DNA of 64,000 bases from Candidatus Defluviilinea gracilis (GCA_016716235.1 JADJWS010000001.1:372001-436000); one strand, 5' to 3'; positions 34,070 to 42,201 are shown, counted from the first letter of the stretch. Notes: generated by a model not told the origin, from the sequence alone. Translations and numbers: made by a program.

Positions 34070-36070
34070 TCAAACTTTCTCACGATTGAACTGCGTTTCA
34101 TACAACTGCGCATACAGCCCATTCAACGCAATCAACTCCTCATGTGTGCCGCGCTCGACGATCTTTCCTCGATCCATCACTAAAATCAAATCAGCCGCCA
34201 AGATTGTGGAGAGGCGATGGGCAATGACAATGCTTGTGCGTCCCGCCATCACGCGCTTCAACGCTTCTTGAATGAGCGATTCGGATTCGGAATCGAGATG
34301 GCTTGTCGCTTCATCCAAAACCAGAATACGCGGGTCTTTGAGGATGACGCGGGCGAGGGCGATGCGTTGTTTTTCGCCGCCGCTGAGACGGTAGCCGCGC
34401 TCACCCACAATGGTGTCGTAGCCGTCGGGCAGGTCCATGATGAATTGATGGATGTTGGCGGCGCGCGCGGCGGATTCAATTTCAGATTGAGTCGCGTCAA
34501 TTTTTGCGTACGTCAAGTTCGTGCGGATGGTGTCGTGGAAGAGATACGTCTCCTGCGTCACCATGCCGATCGCGTTCGCTAACGAATCGAGCGTCACATC
34601 TTTGAGGTCGCGCCCGTCAATGCGGATGACCCCGTCGGTTGGATCGTAGAGGCGCGGGATGAGATAGGTGGTGGTTGTTTTGCCCGCGCCAGAGGGACCG
34701 ACGAGGGCGATCAACTGTCCAGGATGGGCGACGAAGGAGATTCGCTCGAGGGCTACATCGCGGGCTTGAGAGGGCGAGTCAGTTTCCCCGTCGGATAAAG
34801 AACCGCTTCTCTCCTCCCGATGATTGGTCGCAGACCCTCGACCATTTCCGCCCTTCGACATTTGTCGTCCATCATCCGCAGTCTTCTTATCCGCCAACGA
34901 CAAGACCGCGCCGACATCTTCGTGGCGTCCGTAACGTTTTACATCCTTCAACAATTTGGAGGGGTCAATGTGATAGTCGAACGAGACGTTGTCGAATTCG
35001 AGTTCGCCGCGCACATCACGCAGAGGCGTCGCATTTTGTTTTTCGACGATGTCCTGCGGCAGGTCAATGACTTCGAACACGCGCTCGAACGAAACCATGC
35101 TGGTCGAAAATTCGACGGGCGCGCCCGCGAGACCTTGAAGCGTGCCGTAGAGTTGACCGAGATACGAACCGAACGCAACGATGGTGCCGACAGTGAACGT
35201 GCCCGCGATGACGTACCAGCCGCCGAGACCATAAACGAGCGCAGTGCCAACCGCAGTGATGAGACCGAAGATGACGAAGAACGTCGAGCCGACGACGGCG
35301 CGGCGGATGCCGATGTCGCGCACGCTCGCGGCGCGTTGACGGAAACGATTCTCCTCTTCGCGCGTGCGCCCAAAGAGTTTGACGAGAAGCGCGCCGCCGA
35401 TATTGAGGGTCTCGTTCATGTGCGCGTTCATCTGCGCGTTGGTATCCATGGCTTGACGCGCAATATCGCGCAAGGTGTTACCGAGTCGTTGCGCGGTGAT
35501 GATGAACAACGGAAGAATGACGATGCTGATCAGAGTTAATCGCCACTCCATCGTGAGCATAACCGCGAGCAATGCAATCGCTTCAATTAAGTTCGTCACG
35601 ATGTTGACGATGGTATTGCTGATGGCATTCTGCGCGCCGACCACGTCGTTGTTGAGGCGGGACATCAATTCGCCCGATTTTGTGTTGGTGAAAAATCGCA
35701 GTGACATGTGTTGCAAGCGCGAGAATAACGTTGAACGCAGATCGTAGATCACACCTTCGCCGACGGCTGAGTTCAAACGACGCTGAAAGACGTTAACGAC
35801 GCCCGTCAGCGCGGGGATCGCCAGCAACGCCACGCCCAGCCAGACGAGTCGATTCACATCCTTGGCGGGAATCACTACGTCAATCATATTGCGGAAAATC
35901 AGCGGCGTCAGCAGGGACAGACCTGTGGTGAGGAGGATCGTGACGAGCATCCCTGCGATGTGCCACCAGTATCCGCGCGCATACGAGAGAACGCGCAGTA
36001 AAAGTTGTTTGGTTACTTTGGGCTTTTCGTCGCCCGAACGCATGTAGGAAAACCAGCCGTAGCCGTGCAT
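34070..36070 (-). CDS. ABC exporter, fused permease-ATPase
   Basis: A 666-aa MsbA-like half exporter. Six membrane segments in the first ~330 residues; nucleotide-binding domain with Walker A VGPSGAGKTTTT, Q-loop, LSGGEKQRIALARV, Walker B ILVLDEATSHLD and IAHRLST. Between the strand starting GELEFDNVSFDYH and ALERISFVAHPG, where relatives have ~10-15 residues, this protein has an extra ~60 (about residues 376-436) encoded by repeat-like DNA at roughly 34760-34930. It should act as a dimer; substrate unknown. ATG 36070 is chosen; no strong alternative. Confidence 0.88.
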   Translation of the reverse strand: MHGYGWFSYMRSGDEKPKVTKQLLLRVLSYARGYWWHIAGMLVTILLTTGLSLLTPLIFRNMIDVVIPAKDVNRLVWLGVALLAIPALTGVVNVFQRRLNSAVGEGVIYDLRSTLFSRLQHMSLRFFTNTKSGELMSRLNNDVVGAQNAISNTIVNIVTNLIEAIALLAVMLTMEWRLTLISIVILPLFIITAQRLGNTLRDIARQAMDTNAQMNAHMNETLNIGGALLVKLFGRTREEENRFRQRAASVRDIGIRRAVVGSTFFVIFGLITAVGTALVYGLGGWYVIAGTFTVGTIVAFGSYLGQLYGTLQGLAGAPVEFSTSMVSFERVFEVIDLPQDIVEKQNATPLRDVRGELEFDNVSFDYHIDPSKLLKDVKRYGRHEDVGAVLSLADKKTADDGRQMSKGGNGRGSATNHREERSGSLSDGETDSPSQARDVALERISFVAHPGQLIALVGPSGAGKTTTTYLIPRLYDPTDGVIRIDGRDLKDVTLDSLANAIGMVTQETYLFHDTIRTNLTYAKIDATQSEIESAARAANIHQFIMDLPDGYDTIVGERGYRLSGGEKQRIALARVILKDPRILVLDEATSHLDSESESLIQEALKRVMAGRTSIVIAHRLSTILAADLILVMDRGKIVERGTHEELIALNGLYAQLYETQFNREKV
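34800..34890. repeat. Repeat-derived insertion within the ABC exporter gene
   Basis: Contains the palindrome CGACATTTGTCG (34856-34867), a GGTCG/CGACC pair in the ATTGGTCGCAGACCCTCGAC region, and a GTCGTCCATCATCCGCAGTC word matching the intergenic repeat at 23256-23280. The translation is hydrophilic and low in homology to ABC exporters. Confidence 0.55.
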
Positions 36071-36339
36071 AGGAACTCCTGGGAGGTGGTAATTGGTGAT
36101 TGGTGATTGGTAATTGGTGGTCGAGTAGCCCCGAATGGTTTTAAGAGGGGCGTATCGAGACTAGAGATTGGAGACTGGAGACTTTTCCAACCTTTGAGAA
36201 TTGGAGGATTAGAGAATTGTTCGACTATAAGACGAGAGGACTAAATTGGCAACTGGACGAAGGGGGAGGTTAATGAAAGTCTGATGCGATGCAGAGGATG
36301 TATAATCGCATCAAGATCTTCGAAAAACCTGGAGGCGCA
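36071..36339. repeat. Repeat tract and duplicated promoter region
   Basis: ATTGGTGATTGGTGATTGGT-type tract (36091-36120), GAGACTAGAGATTGGAGACT tract (36157-36184), then the 35-bp unit AACTGGACGAAGGGGGAGGT... (36251-36285) and TATAAT 36301-36306 for the next gene. Confidence 0.6.
36251..36306 (+). promoter_or_regulatory. Duplicated upstream region, copy 1
   Basis: The 35-bp unit (36251-36285, ending GGTTAATGAAAGTCTGAT) is followed 15 nt later by TATAAT. A second copy is at 37732-37766, also just before a TATAAT. The shared unit covers the -35 zone of both genes. Confidence 0.55.
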
Positions 36340-36936
36340 ATGACCGCAAATAATTTATCTTCCGCGACAACTGGCAAGATGGCGATCACAACAGGTATCA
36401 TATACATCCTCGCGGCTGTTCTTCTGATCATCTTCTTCGCGGTGGGGCAGCCGTTCGGAACGCTGAACGATATCTTCAACGGCTTGGCAGGAATTTTCAG
36501 CGGAATTTTGGCATGGATGTTGTTTGTTGAACACCGTGCAACATCGCCTTCACTGTTTCGAGTGGGAATCGTCCTTGCGTGGGTAGGTGTTATCACCGTG
36601 GTAATTGGCTCTGTGCTTGTGATCTCACAGATCACAGGCTGGGTTCTTGCAGGGCTGTACTCCTCGGCAGGCAGCGCGTTGATCGGTCTGTGGGTACTGG
36701 TATTCAGTTATTCGATGCTGAAAAATAACTTCTTGAATCGCAACCTGAATATTTGGGGGCTAGTCGCGGGCGTACTGATGGTTACTGGATTAGCCGTACT
36801 TCCCGGGATATTTTCAGGTTTCGACTCGGAAACGACTGTCCCCTGGTATCTCTACGTTGCTGGTTTGAACGCGCTTGGAGGGATTATGTATATTATCTGG
36901 TGCATCAGGCTGGGACGCGCGTTGTTGCGCAAGTAA
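36340..36936 (+). CDS. Six-segment membrane protein
   Basis: A 198-aa integral membrane protein with about six hydrophobic helices (IYILAAVLLIIFFAVG, VLAWVGVITVVIGSVLVI, LWVLVFSYSML and others). ATG 36340 follows GGAGG by 4 nt. No catalytic motif; DUF4386- or DUF998-type membrane proteins have similar size, but I cannot assign one. Confidence 0.7.
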   Translation: MTANNLSSATTGKMAITTGIIYILAAVLLIIFFAVGQPFGTLNDIFNGLAGIFSGILAWMLFVEHRATSPSLFRVGIVLAWVGVITVVIGSVLVISQITGWVLAGLYSSAGSALIGLWVLVFSYSMLKNNFLNRNLNIWGLVAGVLMVTGLAVLPGIFSGFDSETTVPWYLYVAGLNALGGIMYIIWCIRLGRALLRK

Positions 36937-36953
36937 AATTCGAGTCTGTCGGA

Positions 36954-37667
36954 CTACTTGAGCACTTCCCTCAATTGCAGATCGGAGAAGGCGACATCCA
37001 GAGTTGATTTCTCGGTCGGGACGACAGCCAGATAGAGTTTGCCGCGCTTGAATTGATCGTCTTTGAATGAAGTTGCCAGCACCCCGTTCAAGTAGACGCG
37101 GAACTGCCCTCCGTCGCAGAGGACGCGCAAACGGTTCGTCTCGTTCATCCCTGCTCGCAGGGCGGTGTGATTCGCCCACGGCAGTAAATCTTCCCATTTC
37201 AGTTCGTTCTTCTCATCTTTTTTATAATAGCCAATGGTGTACGATCCCAACACGGAGACCAACACTGCATACCCACCGTTATCAGAGAAGCGCGCATAAA
37301 ACCCCGCGCGGATGATGTTCTCGTCGCCGCCAGTGAATTTCATGTTGATGCTGGCGTCGAAGTCATCCAAGAACCCCGAACTTTTCAACACATAATAGGA
37401 ATTGGGACTGGGTTTGTAACTTCCGCGCAACTCGGAGGGACTGCCTTTGTAGAAGGTGAGCAGTTCCTCGTTGATCACTTCCCAGCCTGGCATGGTTTTA
37501 CTGCTGAAATCCGCGCCGAGGATCAAATCTCCCATGTCGGGTTCGGGCGTGAGGGTCTTCGGCACGCGGAAACTGGTGCCGCAAAATTCACACGAGACCA
37601 AGTCCGATGCTTTGATGGCTTTTTGAGGGAGCGCCGCTCCGCAGTTGGGGCAGTTGAGTGCTTGCAT
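36954..37667 (-). CDS. Zinc-ribbon plus concanavalin-like domain protein
   Basis: A 237-aa protein. The N-terminus has two zinc-binding CxxC knuckles (CPNCG, CEFCG); a beta-rich domain of ~170 residues with a laminin-G/concanavalin look follows (FDASINMKFTGGDENIIRAG, LRVLCDGGQFRVYLNGVL, LYLAVVPTEK). A promoter (TTGTCC, N17, TACAAT) lies inside the longer frame, and TACAAT ends 10 nt before ATG 37667, so this start with a near-absent leader is preferred over 37733. Confidence 0.7.
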   Translation of the reverse strand: MQALNCPNCGAALPQKAIKASDLVSCEFCGTSFRVPKTLTPEPDMGDLILGADFSSKTMPGWEVINEELLTFYKGSPSELRGSYKPSPNSYYVLKSSGFLDDFDASINMKFTGGDENIIRAGFYARFSDNGGYAVLVSVLGSYTIGYYKKDEKNELKWEDLLPWANHTALRAGMNETNRLRVLCDGGQFRVYLNGVLATSFKDDQFKRGKLYLAVVPTEKSTLDVAFSDLQLREVLK

Positions 37668-37677
37668 AGGTTGCTGG

Positions 37678-37706
37678 ATTGTAAAGCAGAATTGGCATGT
37701 GGACAA
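37678..37706 (-). promoter_or_regulatory. Promoter of the zinc-ribbon gene
   Basis: On the minus strand TTGTCC (37706-37701), 17-nt spacer, TACAAT (37683-37678). The start codon is 10 nt further, implying a leader of only a few bases. Confidence 0.6.
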
Positions 37707-37731
37707 CGTAGAGTAAGTGGCAAGTTGGGTC

Positions 37732-37789
37732 AACTGGATGAAAGGAGAGGTTAATGAAAGTCTGATAGTGCCATAGGTGGGGATATAAT
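37732..37789 (+). promoter_or_regulatory. Duplicated upstream region, copy 2
   Basis: AACTGGATGAAAGGAGAGGT and onwards to GTCTGAT (37732-37766), then TATAAT at 37784-37789, 17 nt on. It precedes the DUF4145 gene and matches the unit at 36251-36285 with four differences. Confidence 0.55.
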
Positions 37790-37861
37790 ATTCACAAGCA
37801 GATTGCGCGTGAAATGAATCAGCGAAAGAATTTGCTTGCTTACTTGCTTGGAGGAAAATTT

Positions 37862-38545
37862 ATGACCGCACAAACTGAGACGAAAGAACGTATTGTTTGC
37901 GAGACTTGCGAGCGCTTGACATGGAACCAAATAATCTTTAGTCAAGAGTTTCAGTTCATGGTTTATGATGGTGAAGCATATTTGGGTGACGAAAAATCAA
38001 CTTGGCAAATTCTCCAATGTCTTGGCTGTGGTTCTGTTACAGCAAGAGAAATGGCTGACCTCAAATTCGGCGATAATGAAACTCACTACGAGAGGCTTTA
38101 TCCTAAACGTACTGATCATAAAGTGAAATTTTACGTCAAATTATCTGGAAAAATGCGCCGTTTATACAATGAGACATCGGATGCTTTCAATAGCCAGAAC
38201 TTCATACTCTGCGCTGCTGGATTAAGGGCTTTGCTAGAAAGCGTTTGTTTAGATAAAAGAATAACCGAGGGCCCAAATGAACATGGTCAAATCGTAAAGA
38301 CGTTGGACGGTAAAATTAATAGTTTATCCAAAATTATTCCACCAGAGATTGTAAAGAACTTGCATAGTTTCCGTTTTCTTGGCAATCAAGCGCTTCATGA
38401 ATTAGAAATACCAATCGAATCAGATTTAAGGATTGCTTTGGATGTCATTGAAGATATTATGAACGTTGTTTACGAGTTGAATTTCAAGTCAAAGTATTTG
38501 TTTCAGAGAACATCTAAGAAAAAAATGAGGCGTCGCAGGGATTAG
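37862..38545 (+). CDS. DUF4145 domain protein
   Basis: A 227-aa protein. N-terminal zinc-type Cys pair (CETC) and a second pair (CLGC) flank ~60 residues; a DUF4145 helical domain follows (FILCAAGLRALLESVC, LHSFRFLGNQALHE). DUF4145 is found alone and fused to restriction or defence proteins. ATG 37862 has GGAGG 7 nt ahead. The region is less G+C-rich than its neighbours and lacks their CGCG words, which suggests later acquisition. Confidence 0.75.
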   Translation: MTAQTETKERIVCETCERLTWNQIIFSQEFQFMVYDGEAYLGDEKSTWQILQCLGCGSVTAREMADLKFGDNETHYERLYPKRTDHKVKFYVKLSGKMRRLYNETSDAFNSQNFILCAAGLRALLESVCLDKRITEGPNEHGQIVKTLDGKINSLSKIIPPEIVKNLHSFRFLGNQALHELEIPIESDLRIALDVIEDIMNVVYELNFKSKYLFQRTSKKKMRRRRD

Positions 38546-38785
38546 AAGATACCATCATCTGAACGGGCTTCGTAGGAATAGCCGTGGATTCTGCATATGC
38601 CTGTCAGGGTATCTACGGGCAGGGATGAGACTGCAAATTCAGGTGACTGTGACTTTTGAAATGACAGCCATCTTTTGGCTATGTCTGAAACTGAACAAGT
38701 GGAGAGGTCGAGGAAAGTAGGACACAAGAGGAGTATAATTTACCGAATAAGTTAATTTTCGGATTAATTCGTTGGGAGAATTTCA
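38546..38785. other. Intergenic with GGTGACTGTGAC half-repeat
   Basis: No gene of note. GGTGACTGTGAC, then GACAGCCATCTTTTGGCT (38645-38680) resemble the sequence at 40211-40263. A 61-codon minus-strand ORF here has no supporting features. Confidence 0.4.
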
Positions 38786-39733
38786 ATGTCAAAATTCTTG
38801 TTTGAAGAAAGCCATTTTTTGGTTGATCCTAATCAATGTTTTCTGATAATGCCGTTTAACCCTGAACTTCGTAACGTTTACGATGCCATAGAAGGAATCG
38901 TGGTTGACAAATGTGGATTAAAATGTGTTCGTCCTGATAAACTTTCTGGCTCTAATCGCATTACAAGCGATATATGGAAATTCGTAAACGAGTCGAGATT
39001 TGTTATTGCTGACTTAACAGATCGAAATCCAAACGTGTTTTATGAAGTTGGAATTGCGCACGCGCGAAACAAGCCTGTTATTTTTATTACACAGAATCCA
39101 TCCTTAGAAGTGCCTTTCGACGTAAGAGAAATACGCCATATACCCTATGACCTACAAAATCTTGGCAAGATTGCCAGTGAATTACCTAGCTATATTAAGG
39201 AAGCATTAACCACTATCCCTGCAAACTGGAATAAAAATTTCCTTCCCCCAAACCAGTCTGGCTCTTACGTAAAGATTACATCGCTTGAGGTACCAGAAAC
39301 CGTATCGCAAGGGCAGCCATTTGAGATAACAATTATTGCTAAAAATTATGGGGCACATGCAAAGCAAGGTTATTTTTCTGCCTCTTTTCCATCCATGGTT
39401 GATAAGGTAGAGATAATAGAAAGCAGTGAGTCTATTCAAACACAAACAGGAACTAAAGGTGGTCGATGGAGTGGAGGAAGAGTAGTATTAAAATATCCAA
39501 TTGCTGAGGGCTACAAATATTCAAACGACTCATATAGTTGGGCTAATGGGGAAGAGTTTTTTATGAAAGTTCGTGCTTACTCAAACAAAAGTGGTTTACT
39601 AAGATATTTTGTGAATGCATGTGCACAGGATATGTTGTCTGGTCAATGGCAATATGATCCGAGCGATAAAGACAGATTTGATGTTGATCAACGTAATGAG
39701 ACTGTGTACTCAGGCATAATTCAAGTAATCTAG
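38786..39733 (+). CDS. TIR/nucleoside-deoxyribosyltransferase-like protein with beta domain
   Basis: A 315-aa protein. The first ~145 residues form a nucleoside 2-deoxyribosyltransferase/TIR-like fold: FLIMPFNPELRNVYDAI, then SRFVIADLTDRNPNVFYEVG with the conserved Glu and IAHARNKPVIFITQ. Such domains bind or cleave nucleotides and occur in immune effectors. The rest (~155-315) is a beta-sandwich, starting with an Ig/CARDB-like strand set (KITSLEVPETVSQGQPFEIT). GGGAG precedes the ATG. It shares the A+T-richer composition of the DUF4145 gene 240 bp upstream. A role in defence is an inference. Confidence 0.7.
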   Translation: MSKFLFEESHFLVDPNQCFLIMPFNPELRNVYDAIEGIVVDKCGLKCVRPDKLSGSNRITSDIWKFVNESRFVIADLTDRNPNVFYEVGIAHARNKPVIFITQNPSLEVPFDVREIRHIPYDLQNLGKIASELPSYIKEALTTIPANWNKNFLPPNQSGSYVKITSLEVPETVSQGQPFEITIIAKNYGAHAKQGYFSASFPSMVDKVEIIESSESIQTQTGTKGGRWSGGRVVLKYPIAEGYKYSNDSYSWANGEEFFMKVRAYSNKSGLLRYFVNACAQDMLSGQWQYDPSDKDRFDVDQRNETVYSGIIQVI

Positions 39734-39783
39734 CACTATTTATTCGCAATAAAAGCGCCTCGATAGATGTTGTCTTTCTCTAC

Positions 39784-39936
39784 ATGTTTGAAGTAATCCC
39801 CTCCTGGAAGTCCTCCTTCCCCACCGCCCATGCAGGGATTTTGATCACGCGGAACATCTCCATCCCGCTCACCCGCACGGGATTCAAATCCCGTGCTACA
39901 CATACGAAGCCGACTGAAGTCGGCAAGCCCGCTTGA
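39784..39936 (+). pseudogene. Truncated B3/4-domain gene head, copy 1
   Basis: ATG 39784 opens MFEVIPSWKSSFPTAHAGIL, resembling the N-terminus of B3/4 (phenylalanyl-tRNA synthetase beta-like) domain proteins. After ~30 residues it runs into the hairpin cassette and stops at 39936. A truncated copy of a larger gene. Confidence 0.5.
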
Positions 39937-40000
39937 GCGGACTTTGTATGAATAGCCCGACGATTCATCGTCGGGCGGGCATGACAAAGAGACCTCTCAA

Positions 40001-40135
40001 ATGTTCAACATAACCCCTAACTGGAAATCAACCTTCCCCAACGCCCACGCAGGGATATTGGTCATGCGGAACATCTCCAACCTCTCGCACCCGCACGGGA
40101 TTCAAATCCCGTGCTACACATACGAAGCCGACTGA
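40001..40135 (+). pseudogene. Truncated B3/4-domain gene head, copy 2
   Basis: ATG 40001 opens MFNITPNWKSTFPNAHAGIL and stops at 40135 within the cassette. It is diverged from copy 1 at both DNA and protein level, so the two heads differ more than the hairpin cassettes that follow them. Confidence 0.5.
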
Positions 40136-40210
40136 AGTCGGCTAGTCCGCTTGAGCGGACTTCGTAAAAATAGCCCGATGATTAATCGTCGGGCGGGCAT
40201 GTTGAAATCC

Positions 40211-40248
40211 AGGTGACTGTCACGTCGGACGTGACAGTCACCTTTTTA
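40211..40248 (+). terminator. Strong hairpin with T-run
   Basis: AGGTGACTGTCACGT (40211-40225) and ACGTGACAGTCACCT (40229-40243), 3-nt loop, then TTTTT. The same words occur elsewhere, so it may be a repeat acting as terminator. Confidence 0.65.
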
Positions 40249-40310
40249 TCGACATGACAGCCAACTTTTAAAAGATATAATCGGGCAACCTCAATTCAAC
40301 GGAGACCCCC

Positions 40311-40649
40311 ATGCCCAACAAAACGCCCGCCATCATCTCTGCCGTAATAACTTTCATTCTGTTGATCATCATCAGCGCGATGCTTTCATTCGGTCAACTC
40401 ATCGCGCTCAACGGGTTCAGCGAACGCGTCGGCACGATCTCACTCGCCACATCATTGATCTGTCAGGGCATCGGCAACATCCTCGCGATCATCGTCGCGT
40501 GGCGGCTGACGATCCGCTTCATCACAAAATCGAATTGGAGCAACATCGCCGCAACGCTCGTCTCCGCGCTGGCTGGCACACTCACGGGCGCAGGTCTAGC
40601 CTTCATCGCGATCATCGTCTCGATCTTCCTCGCCGAGCAAATCCGATGA
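40311..40649 (+). CDS. Small membrane protein, 112 aa
   Basis: A 112-aa protein with three hydrophobic segments (ISAVITFILLIIISAMLSF, IGNILAIIVAWRL, GLAFIAIIVSIFLA). No family recognised. TATAAT 40276-40281 upstream. Its stop overlaps the start of the HD hydrolase (ATGA), so the two are probably translated together. Confidence 0.65.
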   Translation: MPNKTPAIISAVITFILLIIISAMLSFGQLIALNGFSERVGTISLATSLICQGIGNILAIIVAWRLTIRFITKSNWSNIAATLVSALAGTLTGAGLAFIAIIVSIFLAEQIR

Positions 40650-41311
40650 ACCAGCGCGAGATCATCCAAAAGACCGCCGACTACATCAAGCAGAAATTTT
40701 CGGACGACTCGTCGGGGCACGATTGGTGGCACATCTATCGCGTCTGGCAAACCGCCCTCCGCATTTGCGAGATCGAACAAGCGGATGCCTTCATCGTCCA
40801 ACTCGCGGCTCTGCTTCACGATCTGGATGATTGGAAGTTCAACGCTTCGGAAGATGAAACCCCGCTTCGCGCGCAGGGTTGGCTGGATTCGCTTTCCCTC
40901 GACCCCTCCACCACTGACGCGGTGTGCCGCATCATCAAGCACATCTCCTACAAGGGTGCAAACGTCGAAAACAAAATGGACTCGCTCGAAGGCTTCATCG
41001 TCCAAGACGCCGACAGACTCGACGCCATCGGCGCGATCGGCATCGCCCGCGCCTTCGCGTACGGCGGATACAAAAATCGTCCGTTGTATGATCCCGCGTC
41101 CTCCCCACAACTGCATCAGACCTTCGAGCAATACAAAAACAGCAACAGCGACACGATCAACCACTTCCATGAAAAATTATTGTTGCTGAAAGACAAAATG
41201 AACACCGCCACCGCCAAACGCATCGCAGAGCAACGTCACGAAGTGATGGTGCAATTCTTGAATCAATTCATGGACGAGATACGGAATGCGGACTTCAGTC
41301 CGCTACCATAA
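40646..41311 (+). CDS. HD-domain phosphohydrolase (YedJ-like)
   Basis: A 221-aa HD hydrolase: HDWWHIYRVWQTALRI, LAALLHDLDDWKF with the HD pair, a conserved basic CRIIKHISYKG and IVQDADRLDAIGAIGIARAF. This matches the YedJ/YpgQ group, some of which are nucleotide pyrophosphohydrolases. ATG 40646 overlaps the preceding gene; the longer frame from 40499 is a shadow of it. Confidence 0.85.
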   Translation: MNQREIIQKTADYIKQKFSDDSSGHDWWHIYRVWQTALRICEIEQADAFIVQLAALLHDLDDWKFNASEDETPLRAQGWLDSLSLDPSTTDAVCRIIKHISYKGANVENKMDSLEGFIVQDADRLDAIGAIGIARAFAYGGYKNRPLYDPASSPQLHQTFEQYKNSNSDTINHFHEKLLLLKDKMNTATAKRIAEQRHEVMVQFLNQFMDEIRNADFSPLP

Positions 41312-41394
41312 AATTTCAGTCCGCTGACATAACAAACTTTTGTTAGCCAGAAAAGCAGACTGAAGTCTGCGCTCCGAAATTTGCACAAATTTTC
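41312..41394. repeat. Hairpin-forming tract
   Basis: Contains GCGGACTTCAGTCCGC (41288-41303, overlapping the gene end), AACTTTTGTT and GCAGACTGAAGTCTGC (41357-41372). Words resemble the cassette at 39.9-40.2 kb. Confidence 0.5.
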
Positions 41395-42063
41395 ATGCTC
41401 ACCTCTCACCTCCTCCGCGCCTACGCATGGATGCAATCCCGCCACCCTGACATCTTATGGCGCGGAGACGCCTCCCGCCGCGAGATCGCCCTCACCTTCG
41501 ACGATGGTCCGCATCCGCGCGATACGCCTGAGGTGTTGGATGTGCTGGCAAAGCACGCAGTCCGCGCGACATTCTTTTTGATCGGGAAAGACGTTGAGAA
41601 GAATCAAAGTCTCGCGAAGCAAATCCACACGGGCGGGCATGAGATTGGAATCCATTGCTATCGTCATGTTCCATTTCCGTTTGAGAAGCCCGATGTGTTA
41701 CGCAAGCAATTGGAGAAAACGAAAACGCTGATCTCGCAAGCGTGCGGAATCCCACCGATAGAAATACGCGACGTCCGCCCGCCGTATGGAGCGTTCACCT
41801 CCAAAACAAAATCCCTGCTCGCCGAGTGGGGCTATCGCCTCGTGATGTGGAATTGCATCCCGCCGCATTTCACCCAACCGCTATCGTGGACAATTCAACA
41901 AATCCTGAACGCGTCCATCTCAGGCTCGATCATCGTCCTGCACGACGGGCACGGACACGGCTCGAAAGCCGCGCAGATCGTCGAAACCATCGTGCCGACA
42001 ATAAAATCGCAGGGGTTCGAATTTGTTACGATCAAGCACATGCAATATAAGACAAGGAGGTGA
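41395..42063 (+). CDS. Polysaccharide deacetylase (NodB domain)
   Basis: A 222-aa NodB-fold deacetylase: LTFDDGPHPRDTPEVL with the Asp catalytic base and Asp ligand, the HEIGIHCYRH His-x3-His ligand set, RPPYGAFT and the C-terminal IIVLHDGHGH. It should remove N-acetyl groups from cell wall or exopolysaccharide. No signal peptide or anchor is visible, so export is unclear. Its last codons contain AGGAGG, the ribosome site of a downstream short ORF. Confidence 0.87.
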   Translation: MLTSHLLRAYAWMQSRHPDILWRGDASRREIALTFDDGPHPRDTPEVLDVLAKHAVRATFFLIGKDVEKNQSLAKQIHTGGHEIGIHCYRHVPFPFEKPDVLRKQLEKTKTLISQACGIPPIEIRDVRPPYGAFTSKTKSLLAEWGYRLVMWNCIPPHFTQPLSWTIQQILNASISGSIIVLHDGHGHGSKAAQIVETIVPTIKSQGFEFVTIKHMQYKTRR

Positions 42064-42066
42064 AAC

Positions 42067-42201
42067 ATGCGTCGCCGCGCCAAAGCCGAAAGGGAGATCA
42101 AGGCTGGGGTTGGCGCGGCAGGTCAACCCGTCGGAAATGAAGCGGCGTGGGGTCGTCGAAGATTTATCAATCATTGCGTGTTTAGAATTTATGTTCTATA
42201 A
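42067..42201 (+). CDS. Short Arg-rich ORF, 44 aa
   Basis: ATG 42067 follows a near-perfect AGGAGGTGA by 4 nt, the best ribosome site in the neighbourhood. The product (MRRRAKAEREIKAG...) is basic. Its 3' end overlaps the promoter of the next gene. I do not recognise it, and it may be only an accident of the SD-like sequence. Confidence 0.25.
   Translation: MRRRAKAEREIKAGVGAAGQPVGNEAAWGRRRFINHCVFRIYVL

Larger units (their letters stand above)
39734..40310. repeat. Tandem ~215-bp duplication with gene-head fragments and hairpins
   Basis: Two copies (about 39784-39982 and 40001-40200). Each begins with the start of the same gene (see next entries) and continues with a hairpin cassette: CACGGGATTCAAATCCCGTG, GCCGACTGAAGTCGGC, CCGCTTGAGCGG, and GCCCGACGATTCATCGTCGG(GC). 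A hairpin with T-run at 40211-40248 ends the block. TATAAT at 40276-40281 serves the next gene. Confidence 0.75.

Noticed and set aside
38542..38727. 61-codon minus-strand ORF between the two A+T-rich genes
   Set aside because: No ribosome site, no domain, and it overlaps the 3' end of the DUF4145 gene and a repeat.
39880..39905. GATTCAAATCCCGTGCTAC looks like a tRNA T-arm
   Set aside because: No acceptor, D or anticodon arms can be drawn around it, and the same words recur at 40.09 kb as part of a hairpin cassette.
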